From Egerieenecus sp048201975 (GTDB taxonomy: Bacteria > Bacillota > Clostridia > Christensenellales > Aristaeellaceae): a stretch of DNA of 35,010 bases. A model generated the notes under the pieces. That model searched no databases, had not been told where the DNA came from, and saw only the letters and a program-made list of their open reading frames with translations. The position numbers and the translations under genes were made by a program. This document shows, piece after piece, positions 7,045-14,919 of this stretch; positions within the stretch are counted from its first letter, which is position 1; each line of letters starts with the position of its first letter. The DNA is taken from assembly GCA_048201975.1 (NCBI GenBank), contig DBFBGQ010000047.1, positions 1-35,010 on the forward strand, in the 5' to 3' direction.

Positions 7045-8250
7045 ATGAAGGTATACGGTACCTATTTTCAAAACGACGCGGAGCGTCCCCTGGTTTATGG
7101 GGAGGTGGAGCTGATCAATCCGCCGCGCCAGCGCCGCAGCGGCGAACCGCTCAAGGAGGGCATCCTGGTGGAGCCGGTGATCGTGGGCTTTTGCGGCACG
7201 GACTATGAGCTGATGCGCATGGGGCGGCGGGGGGAGCTGGGCCCCAAGTTTCCCGCAGGGCAGCGCCGGCTGATCAACGGCCATGAAGGCGTGGTATGGG
7301 TGCCCAGTCAGCAGCGCTTCGCCATTGTACTGATTCGCGGCGGCAACTGTGTGGACCCCACCCGCTACACCGAGGAGGAGCAATATTTCGAATACGGCTG
7401 CGACCAGGCGGACGGCCTGTTTGCCGACGCCATGTATGTCAACCCGGATATGCTGCTGTCCATCCCCGAGGGATTCGCCCAGGGGGACCGGATCGCCCTG
7501 TCCAAGGCGAAAAAGCTGGTTTTCCCCGATCCCTTCGGCTGCATGCTCTTCCAGCTTGAGCGCATGGAAGACCTGGGGGGCGCGCACTGCTTCCGCCAGG
7601 TGATGATGCGCACGGGCTGCGGGGAAGCGGAGGCCAGAACCATCGCCGCCGACGAGATCTTCCGCCGGACGGTGATCTTTGGCCTGGGCACCACGGGCAT
7701 GTTCATCGGCGACGTGATCCATCAGGCGCATCCCGGCGCGAAGATCGTTTTCGTGGCCCGGAGCAGCCCCGACAGCGAGAAGGTGCGCTTCGCCCTCCAG
7801 CAGACCGGCGGGACGTATGTGCAAAGCTGCTACGACACCCAGGAGGAGCTGGCGGCGGCCATCTGCCAGGCCCTGGGCGGACATGCCACGGCCTTCATCG
7901 GCGTCAGCGGCAGCCAGGTGGAGCATCAAATCGCCTTCAATCAGGGGGTGCTGGGCTGCAACGGACTGTACAACAGCTTCTCCCTGGGCCCGAAGCTCAC
8001 GGTGGATACCATGCCCTTTGGGTTCAAGAACCACTTGATTTTCGGCTCCATTAATTTCCGCCAGGATCACATGGAGCAAGCCATCCGCATGCTGGCTGTG
8101 AGCCGCTATGACGAGATCGTTTCCCTGATCGACAAGGATACCTTCACCGCCGATCCCATCCGCGCCTACGAGGACGTGATCTACAGCAAGGGCGCGCCCA
8201 TGAAAACCGCCGTGATCTGGAACCCCAGCCATATCGACGTCAACAAATGA
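7045..8250 (+). CDS. MDR-family sugar dehydrogenase (glucose-dehydrogenase-like)
   Basis: This 401-residue protein belongs to the medium-chain dehydrogenase/reductase superfamily, which oxidises alcohols or aldoses with NAD(P). Visible landmarks are the catalytic zinc cysteine in GFCGTDYE (Cys50), the NGHEG motif (His80-Glu81) and the Rossmann signature IFGLGTTGMFIG at about 211-222. The cysteine cluster of the structural zinc seen in many relatives is missing. The FCGTDYE and NGHE spacing and the overall length resemble microbial glucose/aldose dehydrogenases more than short alcohol dehydrogenases. A strong AAGGAGGG site precedes the ATG. It is the first gene of a four-gene run ending in fucU, so an aldose-1-dehydrogenase role on L-fucose or a similar sugar is a reasonable inference, not shown by the sequence. 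Confidence 0.78.
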   Translation: MKVYGTYFQNDAERPLVYGEVELINPPRQRRSGEPLKEGILVEPVIVGFCGTDYELMRMGRRGELGPKFPAGQRRLINGHEGVVWVPSQQRFAIVLIRGGNCVDPTRYTEEEQYFEYGCDQADGLFADAMYVNPDMLLSIPEGFAQGDRIALSKAKKLVFPDPFGCMLFQLERMEDLGGAHCFRQVMMRTGCGEAEARTIAADEIFRRTVIFGLGTTGMFIGDVIHQAHPGAKIVFVARSSPDSEKVRFALQQTGGTYVQSCYDTQEELAAAICQALGGHATAFIGVSGSQVEHQIAFNQGVLGCNGLYNSFSLGPKLTVDTMPFGFKNHLIFGSINFRQDHMEQAIRMLAVSRYDEIVSLIDKDTFTADPIRAYEDVIYSKGAPMKTAVIWNPSHIDVNK

Positions 8251-8268
8251 GAAAGGAAGCCGAAGACC

Positions 8269-9300
8269 ATGAAGGCTATTACCATCGTTGAACCCAACCG
8301 GGTAGAAATCACCGACGTACCCATGGCGGCGCCGCAGCCGGGGGAGGCGCTGCTTCGGGTGCTGTACTGCGGCATCTGCGGGGCGGATGTAGCCAGCTTT
8401 ACGGGCAACCAGCCCTTCACCACCTATCCCCGCATTCCGGGGCACGAGTTTTCCGCGCAGATCGTCTCCATTCCCGAGAATGACCGCGGACTGCGCCCGG
8501 GGGATATCGTCACCTGCAACCCCTATTTCAACTGCACCCATTGCTACGCCTGCCGCAAGGGGCTGGTGAACGCCTGCGAGGACAACCAGACCATGGGCGT
8601 GCAGCGGGATGGCGCCTTCTGCGAATACATCGCCATGCCCGTGGAACGAATCATTTCCGGGCAGGGGCTCAGCGCGCCGCAGCTGGCGCTGATCGAGCCC
8701 TTCGCCATCGCCCAGCACGCGGCCTGCCGGGCGGAGATACGGCCCGGGGACCAGGTGTTCATCGCCGGGGCGGGGCCCATCGGGCTGTTTGCGCTGCTGG
8801 CGGCCAAGGTCAAGGGCGCTGTGGTCACTGTCAGCGACATCCTGGACGGCCGGCTGGAGAAGGCCAAGGCCTTCGGCGCGGACCATGTGGTGAACCCTGG
8901 CAAGTGCGATGTGGTCAAGTGGACCGCCGAGCACACCAACGGCCAGGGCTTTGACGTGTGCATCGAAGCCTGCGGCCGCCCGGAAACCTTCCTCTCCTGC
9001 ATCGACTATGCGGCGCAGGGCGCGAACCTGATCCTCATCGGCAACGGCAAGCAGCAGACCACCTTCCTGCATTCGGTGCTCCTGAAGAAGGAGCTGAATG
9101 TGTTCGGCAGCCGCAATGCCTATACCCGGGATTTCGAGAGCCTCATTGCCCTGGTGAAGTCCGGCAAGGTGGACGTGATGCAGATGGTCAGCGCCGTGTA
9201 CGATATGGCCGACGCTCCCAAGGCATTCGACGCCTTGACCCACAACGACGGCTCCCTGTCCAAGGTGCTGCTGCGCATCGCCGACCCGGAAGGGGTGTGA
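8269..9300 (+). CDS. Zinc-dependent MDR dehydrogenase (L-galactonate/sorbitol dehydrogenase-like)
   Basis: This 343-residue zinc alcohol dehydrogenase has a complete set of ligands. The catalytic site is Cys37 (GICGAD), His59-Glu60 (GHE) and Glu143 (LIEPFA); the structural zinc loop is Cys89, 92, 95 and 103 in the CxxCxxCx7C pattern; the nucleotide site is GAGPIG at 167-172. Stretches such as GNQPFTTYPRIPGHE, IEPFAIAQHA and FGSRNAYTRDFE recall the E. coli L-galactonate oxidoreductase LgoD/YjjN. L-Fuconate is 6-deoxy-L-galactonate, which fits a fucose-type pathway, but the exact substrate is not certain. The gene lies 18 nt downstream of the first dehydrogenase with GAAAGGAAG as ribosome site. 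Confidence 0.85.
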   Translation: MKAITIVEPNRVEITDVPMAAPQPGEALLRVLYCGICGADVASFTGNQPFTTYPRIPGHEFSAQIVSIPENDRGLRPGDIVTCNPYFNCTHCYACRKGLVNACEDNQTMGVQRDGAFCEYIAMPVERIISGQGLSAPQLALIEPFAIAQHAACRAEIRPGDQVFIAGAGPIGLFALLAAKVKGAVVTVSDILDGRLEKAKAFGADHVVNPGKCDVVKWTAEHTNGQGFDVCIEACGRPETFLSCIDYAAQGANLILIGNGKQQTTFLHSVLLKKELNVFGSRNAYTRDFESLIALVKSGKVDVMQMVSAVYDMADAPKAFDALTHNDGSLSKVLLRIADPEGV

Positions 9301-9307
9301 TTCCCCC

Positions 9308-10183
9308 GTGAAAATCATCGACGCCCACGCCCACCTGTGGGAAACCCAGCGGGGTATGGTGAACGGTATGCCCGTGTACGATATTGGCCGGGGCAGAAGC
9401 ATGCTCTGCGGGGAGGAGCGTCAGATGCTTCCCCCCTACATGACCGACGGGCGCAACACCGTGGAGCGGCTGCTGGCCAACATGGACTTCGCCCTGGTCA
9501 GCGGCGCGGTGATTACCCAGGAGCTCATGGACGGCAACCAGGATGAATACCTGGCTGCCATCCGCGCACGGTATCCCGAGCGCTTGCGGGTGCAGTCCCT
9601 GTACGAGGAAGGGGCGGAGCCGCGCACCGCAGGGGTGGACGGCATCAAGATCTGCGGCGGGCGGCTCAAGGAGCAGGACCTGACCCGGCATGCGCGGGTG
9701 TTCCAATTGGCCCGGGAGCATGGGCTTTTTGTGGCCATCGACATGGCGGACGGGGACGCGCAGACGGGCTCCCTGCGGGAGATGGTGGAGCAGTACCCCG
9801 ACGTGCGGGTGAGCATTGGCCATTTTGGCATGGTCACCACGCCGGGCTGGGAGGAGCAGATCAAGCTGGCCCGCCACGACCATGTGTTCATTGAAAGCGG
9901 AGGTATTACCTGGCTGTTCAACGCCGAGTTCTATCCCTATCCCTCGGCGGTGCGGGCCATCCTGACGGCTCGGGATCTGTGCGGCATGGAGAAGCTGATG
10001 TGGGGCTCGGACTATCCCCGGACCATGACGGCCATCACCTACCGCATGAGCTGGGATTTCCTTCAGCGCACGGCGCTGCTCACGGAGGAGGAAAAGGGTC
10101 TTTTCCTGTACCGGAACGCCCATGCCTTCTACCGCTTCGGGGAGCTGCCGGAGATTCCGCCCATCCGGAGCATGGCGGAGTGA
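9308..10183 (+). CDS. Amidohydrolase (PF04909 family), possible sugar lactonase
   Basis: This 291-residue TIM-barrel amidohydrolase starts at GTG 9308, 7 nt after the previous stop. Metal-site motifs are HxH in DAHAHLW (His7, His9), GHFG (His172) and WGSDYPR (Asp235). PF04909 includes decarboxylases and the L-fuconolactonase/L-rhamnonolactonase group (COG3618). Between two sugar dehydrogenases and a fucose mutarotase, a lactonase that opens L-fucono-lactone or a related lactone is the best guess. The sequence alone does not separate lactonase from other family functions. There is no signal peptide, so it should be cytoplasmic. Confidence 0.8.
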   Translation: MKIIDAHAHLWETQRGMVNGMPVYDIGRGRSMLCGEERQMLPPYMTDGRNTVERLLANMDFALVSGAVITQELMDGNQDEYLAAIRARYPERLRVQSLYEEGAEPRTAGVDGIKICGGRLKEQDLTRHARVFQLAREHGLFVAIDMADGDAQTGSLREMVEQYPDVRVSIGHFGMVTTPGWEEQIKLARHDHVFIESGGITWLFNAEFYPYPSAVRAILTARDLCGMEKLMWGSDYPRTMTAITYRMSWDFLQRTALLTEEEKGLFLYRNAHAFYRFGELPEIPPIRSMAE

Positions 10184-10222
10184 GCCGGCGGGTGCGCCGG
10201 GAAGAAAAGGAGGCAGGAAAGC

Positions 10223-10648
10223 ATGCTCAAGGGTATTTCCCCGCTGGTCTGCCCGGAACTGTTGAAGACCCTGGCAGAAATGGGGCATGGGGATGAGTTG
10301 GTGCTGGCGGACGCGCATTTTCCCGCCATGAGCCTGGGCCCGCGGGTGATTCGCGCGGATGGCCTGGGCATTGCCGGGCTGTTGGAGGCCGTGCTGGCGC
10401 TGATCCCGCTGGATCAGTATGACCCGGATCATTTCGCGCTGATGGAAGTTTGTCAGGGGGATACCGTGGTGCCGCATATCTGGGAGGATTACACGGCGAT
10501 CCTGCGCCGGGCGGAGCCTGAGACCCAGCCCACATATTTGGAGCGCTTCGAGTTTTACGACCGCGCCCGTAAGGCGTATTGCATTGTGGCCACGGGCGAG
10601 CGCGCGCAGTACGCGAATATCATCCTGAAAAAAGGCGTTGTCCGGTAA
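10223..10648 (+). CDS. fucU: L-fucose mutarotase FucU (RbsD/FucU family)
   Basis: This 141-residue protein matches FucU along its whole length. FucU interconverts the alpha and beta anomers of L-fucose. Diagnostic segments are MLKGISPLVCPELLKTLAEM, GHGDELVLADAHFPA (His22, Asp30, His32), GPRVIRADGLGI, and the C-terminal RFEFYDRARKAYCIVATGER with YANIILKKGV. AAAAGGAGG precedes the ATG. It is the last gene of the cluster and is followed by a terminator. It is the strongest clue to the substrate of the cluster, although FucU can act on related sugars. No fucose isomerase, kinase or aldolase is nearby, so a phosphorylative route is not encoded here. Confidence 0.93.
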   Translation: MLKGISPLVCPELLKTLAEMGHGDELVLADAHFPAMSLGPRVIRADGLGIAGLLEAVLALIPLDQYDPDHFALMEVCQGDTVVPHIWEDYTAILRRAEPETQPTYLERFEFYDRARKAYCIVATGERAQYANIILKKGVVR

Positions 10649-10689
10649 CGGCGCGCCAGCGTTTCCGCCGGCCAGTTTCCCGGCGGCGG

Positions 10690-10725
10690 GCCCGATGCAT
10701 GCCAGGCGCAAGCGTCGGGCTTTTT
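10690..10725 (+). terminator. Intrinsic terminator after fucU
   Basis: GCCCGATGC pairs with GCGTCGGGC (one G-U) around a 13-nt loop and is followed by TTTTT. It closes the sugar cluster. The rest of 10649-10800 shows nothing I can call a gene. Confidence 0.75.
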
Positions 10726-10800
10726 CGTGGACGGCATGCCGAAGCGCAAACAGCAGGGTTCAGCGGCGCATTGCCAGGGCTGACCATTGACGTCCCTGCG

Positions 10801-10842
10801 GCAAACAAAACGAGGCAACGCCATTTTCTGTGGCGTTGCCTC
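10801..10842 (-). terminator. Intrinsic terminator of the DUF2304 gene (minus strand)
   Basis: A 12-bp perfect stem, GAGGCAACGCCA/TGGCGTTGCCTC, is followed on the minus strand by GTTTTGTTT. It ends the AI-2E permease-GT2-DUF2304 transcript. Confidence 0.85.
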
Positions 10843-10900
10843 GAATGAAAAGATCAAGTGGGGCGCATTGCAAAACGTACGATGGCGTTTGCGCCGCATT

Positions 10901-11311
10901 TTAGGCGGATTCCTTTTCCGTTCCGCGCTGGTCTTGCGCCGCGGGAGCCTCCAGCTCGGCCAGGCGCTCCTCCAGTTCCCGGATGCGGCGCTCCATCAGC
11001 GCCATTTGCTGCACCATGGTCCGGTTCTTTTCATTGTCCCGGGAAACGATGCAGGTCAGGTAGAAAAGCATCACCAGCGCGAAGAAGGAAAATCCCGTAA
11101 AGACCATATGGATGGGCAGGTCGATGCCCAGAAGCTTGGTGAGTTTGTACACCAGGCCGGGGAACACCACCATGATCACCATCACCACGGCCATGGCCAG
11201 CCACAGCAGGGAATAATTCAGGTTCAGCCGCTTGCGGTGAATCAGCTTGATGGCCACAAGGCCGTACAGCAGCACAATGCAGAACAGCACCAGACGGAAA
11301 CGGTCGCTCAT
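10901..11311 (-). CDS. DUF2304 membrane protein
   Basis: This 136-residue protein has three predicted hydrophobic helices (LVLFCIVLLYGLVAIKLI, YSLLWLAMAVVMVIMVV, FSFFALVMLFYLTCIV) followed by a charged coiled-coil tail (MERRIRELEERLAELEA). This layout, with the RLNLNYSLLWL segment, is that of DUF2304 proteins, which are habitually encoded beside polyprenyl-phosphate glycosyltransferases. Its ATG overlaps the stop of the GT2 gene by 4 nt, so the two are coupled. A role in membrane glycolipid or cell-wall sugar transfer is an inference from this pairing. Confidence 0.85.
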   Translation of the reverse strand: MSDRFRLVLFCIVLLYGLVAIKLIHRKRLNLNYSLLWLAMAVVMVIMVVFPGLVYKLTKLLGIDLPIHMVFTGFSFFALVMLFYLTCIVSRDNEKNRTMVQQMALMERRIRELEERLAELEAPAAQDQRGTEKESA

Positions 11312-12042
11312 GCCCTTCGCCCCTTTCTGCGGCCCGTCAGCCGCATGCCCGCCAGCACAATCGCCAGGGATACCTTGAACATGTAGTGCAGCGATCCCAG
11401 GGCGCGAATGGAGCTGACGCCGCCCTGGCGCTCATTCATGCGCACGGGCACTTCCTTCACCCGCATGCCCTGGTACAGCGCCGATACGATGGCCTCGGGC
11501 TCGGGATAGTCCTGGGCGTAGTTCTGGGCAAAATAGGCGGTGAGTTCCTTGCCGCAGGCGCGAAAACCGCTGGTCACGTCCCGGATGGCGCGGCCCGTGG
11601 TCAGGCGAATCAGGCCGCTGATCCAGCGGATGCCCAACCGGCGGGCGGCGGAGGACTGGAACCCCCGGTCCCGGTCGTCCTCCTCGGGCAGAAAGCGGGA
11701 GCCCACGGTCATGTCCGCCTGCCCCTGCACAATGGGCGCAATCAGCTTGTGGATGTTGTCTGCCCGGTGCTGCCCGTCCCCGTCGAACTGCACGGTCAGG
11801 TCATAGCCATGCTCCACGGCATATTTGTAACCCGTCTGCACGCCGCCGCCAATGCCCAGGTTCACCGGCAGATCCAGGTAGGAGGCATGATTGCTCCGCA
11901 GCAGCGCGCGGGTGCCGTCCCGGGAGCAGTCGTTAATTACCACCCAGTCCGCCTCCGGGCAATGCTCCCGAAGATCCGCCAGGGTGGTCATAATGGCTGC
12001 TTCTTCATTGTATGCGGGGATAATCACCAACAGTTTGGCCAC
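11308..12042 (-). CDS. Family 2 glycosyltransferase (polyprenyl-phosphate sugar synthase-like)
   Basis: This 244-residue GT-A enzyme starts at GTG (12042-12040). Landmarks are the nucleotide-binding start LLVIIPAYNEE, VVINDCSRDGT, and the DxD metal motif in VQFDGDGQH (Asp87, Asp89). Further on, GFRACGKEL and PVRMNERQGGVSS match the dolichol/undecaprenyl-phosphate mannose or glucose synthase group. There is no multi-helix C-terminal membrane domain, and the neighbouring DUF2304 protein may provide membrane attachment. It probably makes a lipid-linked sugar donor for wall or envelope glycans. The ribosome site GAGGA is about 12 nt from the start, longer than usual. Confidence 0.85.
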   Translation of the reverse strand: MAKLLVIIPAYNEEAAIMTTLADLREHCPEADWVVINDCSRDGTRALLRSNHASYLDLPVNLGIGGGVQTGYKYAVEHGYDLTVQFDGDGQHRADNIHKLIAPIVQGQADMTVGSRFLPEEDDRDRGFQSSAARRLGIRWISGLIRLTTGRAIRDVTSGFRACGKELTAYFAQNYAQDYPEPEAIVSALYQGMRVKEVPVRMNERQGGVSSIRALGSLHYMFKVSLAIVLAGMRLTGRRKGRRA

Positions 12043-12082
12043 AATGCGCCACCGTCCTCTTTTGTTGCTCAGGGTGCGCGGC

Positions 12083-13204
12083 TCAGGGCGTGGGCGGCTT
12101 CTCCGCCTCTGCCTGGGGCGCCCGGCGCTCCACGGTTTCCTTCAGCAGCTGGTAGGCCACGGACACGATGGGGATGATCAGCACCATGCCGGGAATCCCG
12201 GCCACCGCGCCGCCCAGGAACACGCCCGCCAGCGTCACATACGCCGGAAGCCCCACCGAGCTGCCCACGATGTGGGGATAGATCACATTTCCCTCCACCT
12301 GCTGAGCAATTAGAAACCAAATGCCAAACACCACCGCCTTGGCCGGGTCCATGATCACGATCATCATAAAGCCGATGAAGAAGCTCATGTAGGCGCCGAT
12401 GAAGGGGATCAGCGCCATCACCGCCGTGAGGCAGGAAAGGGAAATGGCGTAGGGCAACCCGAACAGCAGCATACCCACAAACAGGATGCTGCCCAGGATG
12501 CATGCCTCCAGGCATTGCCGGGAGAGGAAAATGCTGAACGTGCTGACGAACATCCGCCCCACGCGCATCAGCTCATCCGCCACGCGCCGGGGCGCAAACG
12601 TCAGCAGCAGCGCCGCCCCCTGCCGCTTCACCCGCGCCTTGTTTGCCAGCAGGTAGATGGCCAGAATCAGCGACATGAGGATGCTGGCCACCGAGCTGAA
12701 TACGCTGGCGATGGTGGTGACCGCCGTGCCCGCCAGGTTGCCCAGGTTCTGCGAAATCCACTGGGAGAGCTCCGTGAGCTTCTGGGAGACGATTTTGGGA
12801 TCCAGCCCGATCTCCCCGGCCAGGCGTTCAATCTGATCCGTATTGTCCCGGATGAGGGTAACCACGCCGTTGATCGCGTTGAAGAACTGCGGCAGTATGA
12901 ACCGGCCCACCACTGCCAGCACCAGGGGGAGCAGCAGCAGCGTCAGCGTCAGCCCCAGCATGTTGCGCGTGCCGGGCTTTAGCCGGTTTTTGCGGTCCAG
13001 CCGGGCGAAAATGCGGTCAAAGCCGCGCACCGGCACGTTGAGGATCAGCGCAAAGGCGCCGCCCAGCAGAATGGGCGAGAGCAGCCCCAGCAAGCCCATC
13101 ACGCCCTGCCACAGGTCCTGCAGATGCGTAACGGCCGCAAACAGAATCACCCCGAAGGCAATCAGCAGCATGGTCCTCCGGAAAGATTGATCCCGATGAT
13201 TCAT
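12083..13204 (-). CDS. AI-2E transporter family membrane protein
   Basis: This 373-residue polytopic membrane protein belongs to the AI-2E (PF01594, formerly UPF0118) family. It starts with two hydrophobic helices (MLLIAFGVILFAAV and GVMGLLGLLSPILLGGAFALILNVPV), has a soluble middle segment with QISEWISQNL-like helices, and ends with the family's conserved SLSCLTAVMALIPFIGAYMSF and EGNVIYPHIVGSSVGL regions. The ATG at 13204 is chosen because GGAGGGGG sits 9 nt upstream; a longer frame from 13270 lacks a site. Members include putative autoinducer-2 exporters and Na+/H+ antiporters, so the substrate is open. It lies 40 nt upstream of the GT2 gene, on the same strand. Confidence 0.88.
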   Translation of the reverse strand: MNHRDQSFRRTMLLIAFGVILFAAVTHLQDLWQGVMGLLGLLSPILLGGAFALILNVPVRGFDRIFARLDRKNRLKPGTRNMLGLTLTLLLLPLVLAVVGRFILPQFFNAINGVVTLIRDNTDQIERLAGEIGLDPKIVSQKLTELSQWISQNLGNLAGTAVTTIASVFSSVASILMSLILAIYLLANKARVKRQGAALLLTFAPRRVADELMRVGRMFVSTFSIFLSRQCLEACILGSILFVGMLLFGLPYAISLSCLTAVMALIPFIGAYMSFFIGFMMIVIMDPAKAVVFGIWFLIAQQVEGNVIYPHIVGSSVGLPAYVTLAGVFLGGAVAGIPGMVLIIPIVSVAYQLLKETVERRAPQAEAEKPPTP

Positions 13205-13260
13205 CGGCGCGATCCCCCTCCCATCGCTTTCACTCTGCTCTATCCTAGCGCATTTTGCCC

Positions 13261-13296
13261 AAAAAAGCAAGGGAGGCCCGCCGCCGCGCGCCCCCC
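13261..13296 (-). terminator. Possible terminator after the ABC exporter operon
   Basis: On the minus strand GGGGGG can pair with CCTCCC (one wobble) around a GC-rich loop, followed by TTGCTTTTTT. The stem is short, so this is tentative. Confidence 0.4.
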
Positions 13297-13318
13297 TGGA
13301 AAATCGTGGCTGTCCGCC

Positions 13319-14116
13319 TTAGCTGCCCGTGGAGCGGTAGTGCCGGGCGCCCCAATACCACACCCGCACCATGATCCCGAAAAAGACCGCCCCGGCCAGG
13401 GGCGCGAGCAGCGATGCCAGGTAGGAAGCCCCCCACAGGGGTTTGTCCAGGATGTAGCTCACGGGCAAATGCATGCACAGGGCGAAGGGGGCCACAAAGG
13501 TAAACAGCAGCCGCAGGGGCCGGGGGTAAATATCCGCCGGATACTGGCAGGCGGCGCGGCCCCCATAGGTGAGCACGTTGACCATCTCGATGCTCTTGAC
13601 GGAGAAGAAGCTCACCGTGGCCTCGATGAGGAACAGCCCCAGCAGCAGCAGCGCGCTGCCCAGGCAGCTGACCAGCAGCAGCAGCGCCTTGCCCCAGCTC
13701 CAGGCCAGGGGCTGGCCCGCCGCCGCCAGGGCCAGGGCGCACAGCCCCACCAGGATGCCCCCCAGCCGCCGGGGGTCCAGCCGGGCGCAGATCACCTGGA
13801 CAAACAGCGCCCGGGGCCGGGCCAGCATGGTGTCAAACTCGCCGCTGTGCACATAGGCGGAGAAGTTTTCCACCCCGCGGCCCAGGAACTGCCCCAGGGC
13901 GAACACGCACTGCATCACCCCGAAAAAGAACAGGATCTCCGGGCCGCTCCACGGCCCCAGGCGGGTGAAGCGCCCCAGCAGCACCGCCACCGCCAGCAGA
14001 TCCCCGCCGGTCATCACCGCCTGGGAAAGGGTCTGCATCAGGAAGGACGCCCGGTACTGCATGGCGGAGCGGAGCAGCAGCCCCATGGCACGGCCCATAT
14101 ACCGCAAGGTTTTCAT
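13319..14116 (-). CDS. ABC-2 type exporter permease (second permease)
   Basis: This 265-residue membrane protein belongs to the ABC2_membrane_6 (DUF990-like) permease group. The start at 14116 has AAGGAGG upstream, so a longer frame reaching 14632 is discarded. About six hydrophobic segments alternate with short loops; HSGEFDTMLARPRALFVQVI is the cytoplasmic coupling stretch typical of the family (the 'GEFD..L.RP' pattern). It begins 3 nt after the stop of the first permease and works with it and the ATPase as a heteromeric exporter. The cargo is not known. Confidence 0.85.
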   Translation of the reverse strand: MKTLRYMGRAMGLLLRSAMQYRASFLMQTLSQAVMTGGDLLAVAVLLGRFTRLGPWSGPEILFFFGVMQCVFALGQFLGRGVENFSAYVHSGEFDTMLARPRALFVQVICARLDPRRLGGILVGLCALALAAAGQPLAWSWGKALLLLVSCLGSALLLLGLFLIEATVSFFSVKSIEMVNVLTYGGRAACQYPADIYPRPLRLLFTFVAPFALCMHLPVSYILDKPLWGASYLASLLAPLAGAVFFGIMVRVWYWGARHYRSTGS

Positions 14117-14118
14117 GC

Positions 14119-14919
14119 TCAGCCTCCTTGTATAGTCACCCGCAGCAGCTCCCGCCGCCACATGCCCCGGCCCAGCCAGCCCAGGGCCAGCAGCCACCCC
14201 AGCTGCATCCCCAGGGTCAACAGGAAATCCCCGCCGCCCAGGTACAGGCGGATGGGCGCGTCCAGGGCCTGGGCAAAGGGCTGAAAGCGAATGAGTCCCT
14301 GCACCTGCGCAGGGAACAGCGTCAGGGGAATCACATTGCCCGCGAAGATCATCATCAACAGTTGGATCATGGCGCTGACGCCCCGGGAATCCAGGGTTTG
14401 CATCACCACCGCCGAGCGTATGGCGTCCACCGCGGCAATCACCGCCAGTCCCGCCATCAGGGACACCGCAAAGGCTGCCCCGGCCCCCCAGGTGGGCGGC
14501 AACGCCATGCGATAGCCCACTGGCAGCACAAACTGCAAAGACACCATGGGCGCGCCGCGCATGAGCATGCCCACCAGCTTCTGGGCCACCGCCCGGCTGA
14601 ACCACCATCCCCAAGGGTCCACCGGACGGCACAGGTCATAGGCGATGCCCCCGGAAAGCACCCGCTCGTTCAGTTCCTCGTCCGCGGACAGCAGCGCCCG
14701 AAAGGCCATCTGCTGGAGCCAGACGTAAGTCACCACCTCCGCCAGGGGCGTTTCCTGAGCGCCCCCCGAGGCATACAGGGCATGGTACAGGGCGATGTAC
14801 ACCAGCCCGAAGAACATCTGGGTCACCAGGCCGCCCAGGGCCGCGCCCCGGTACTGGGTTTCCAGCAGCGCCCGCACCCGAAAGGCGGAAAGATAAGGCC
14901 GTAAGCGCAGCGTTTTCAT
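14119..14919 (-). CDS. ABC-2 type exporter permease (first permease)
   Basis: This 266-residue permease begins MKTLRLRPYLSAFRVRALLETQYRGAALGG, the amphipathic start seen in ABC-2 exporters, and has about six membrane segments. The loop ELNERVLSGGIAYDLCRPVDPWGWWFSR corresponds to the GEFD-like motif of its partner. Its ATG overlaps the end of the ATPase gene by 4 nt. Two unlike permeases with one ATPase is the usual form of this subfamily, which exports lipids, drugs or peptides. Confidence 0.85.
   Translation of the reverse strand: MKTLRLRPYLSAFRVRALLETQYRGAALGGLVTQMFFGLVYIALYHALYASGGAQETPLAEVVTYVWLQQMAFRALLSADEELNERVLSGGIAYDLCRPVDPWGWWFSRAVAQKLVGMLMRGAPMVSLQFVLPVGYRMALPPTWGAGAAFAVSLMAGLAVIAAVDAIRSAVVMQTLDSRGVSAMIQLLMMIFAGNVIPLTLFPAQVQGLIRFQPFAQALDAPIRLYLGGGDFLLTLGMQLGWLLALGWLGRGMWRRELLRVTIQGG

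Noticed and set aside
12083..13204. A quorum-sensing AI-2 exporter role for the AI-2E family protein
   Set aside because: The family name is historical; members include ion antiporters and there is no luxS or related gene nearby, so only the family is claimed.
13124..14284. A 386-codon plus-strand frame rich in Gln, Pro and His
   Set aside because: Shadow of the ABC permease genes; low-complexity composition and no ribosome site.
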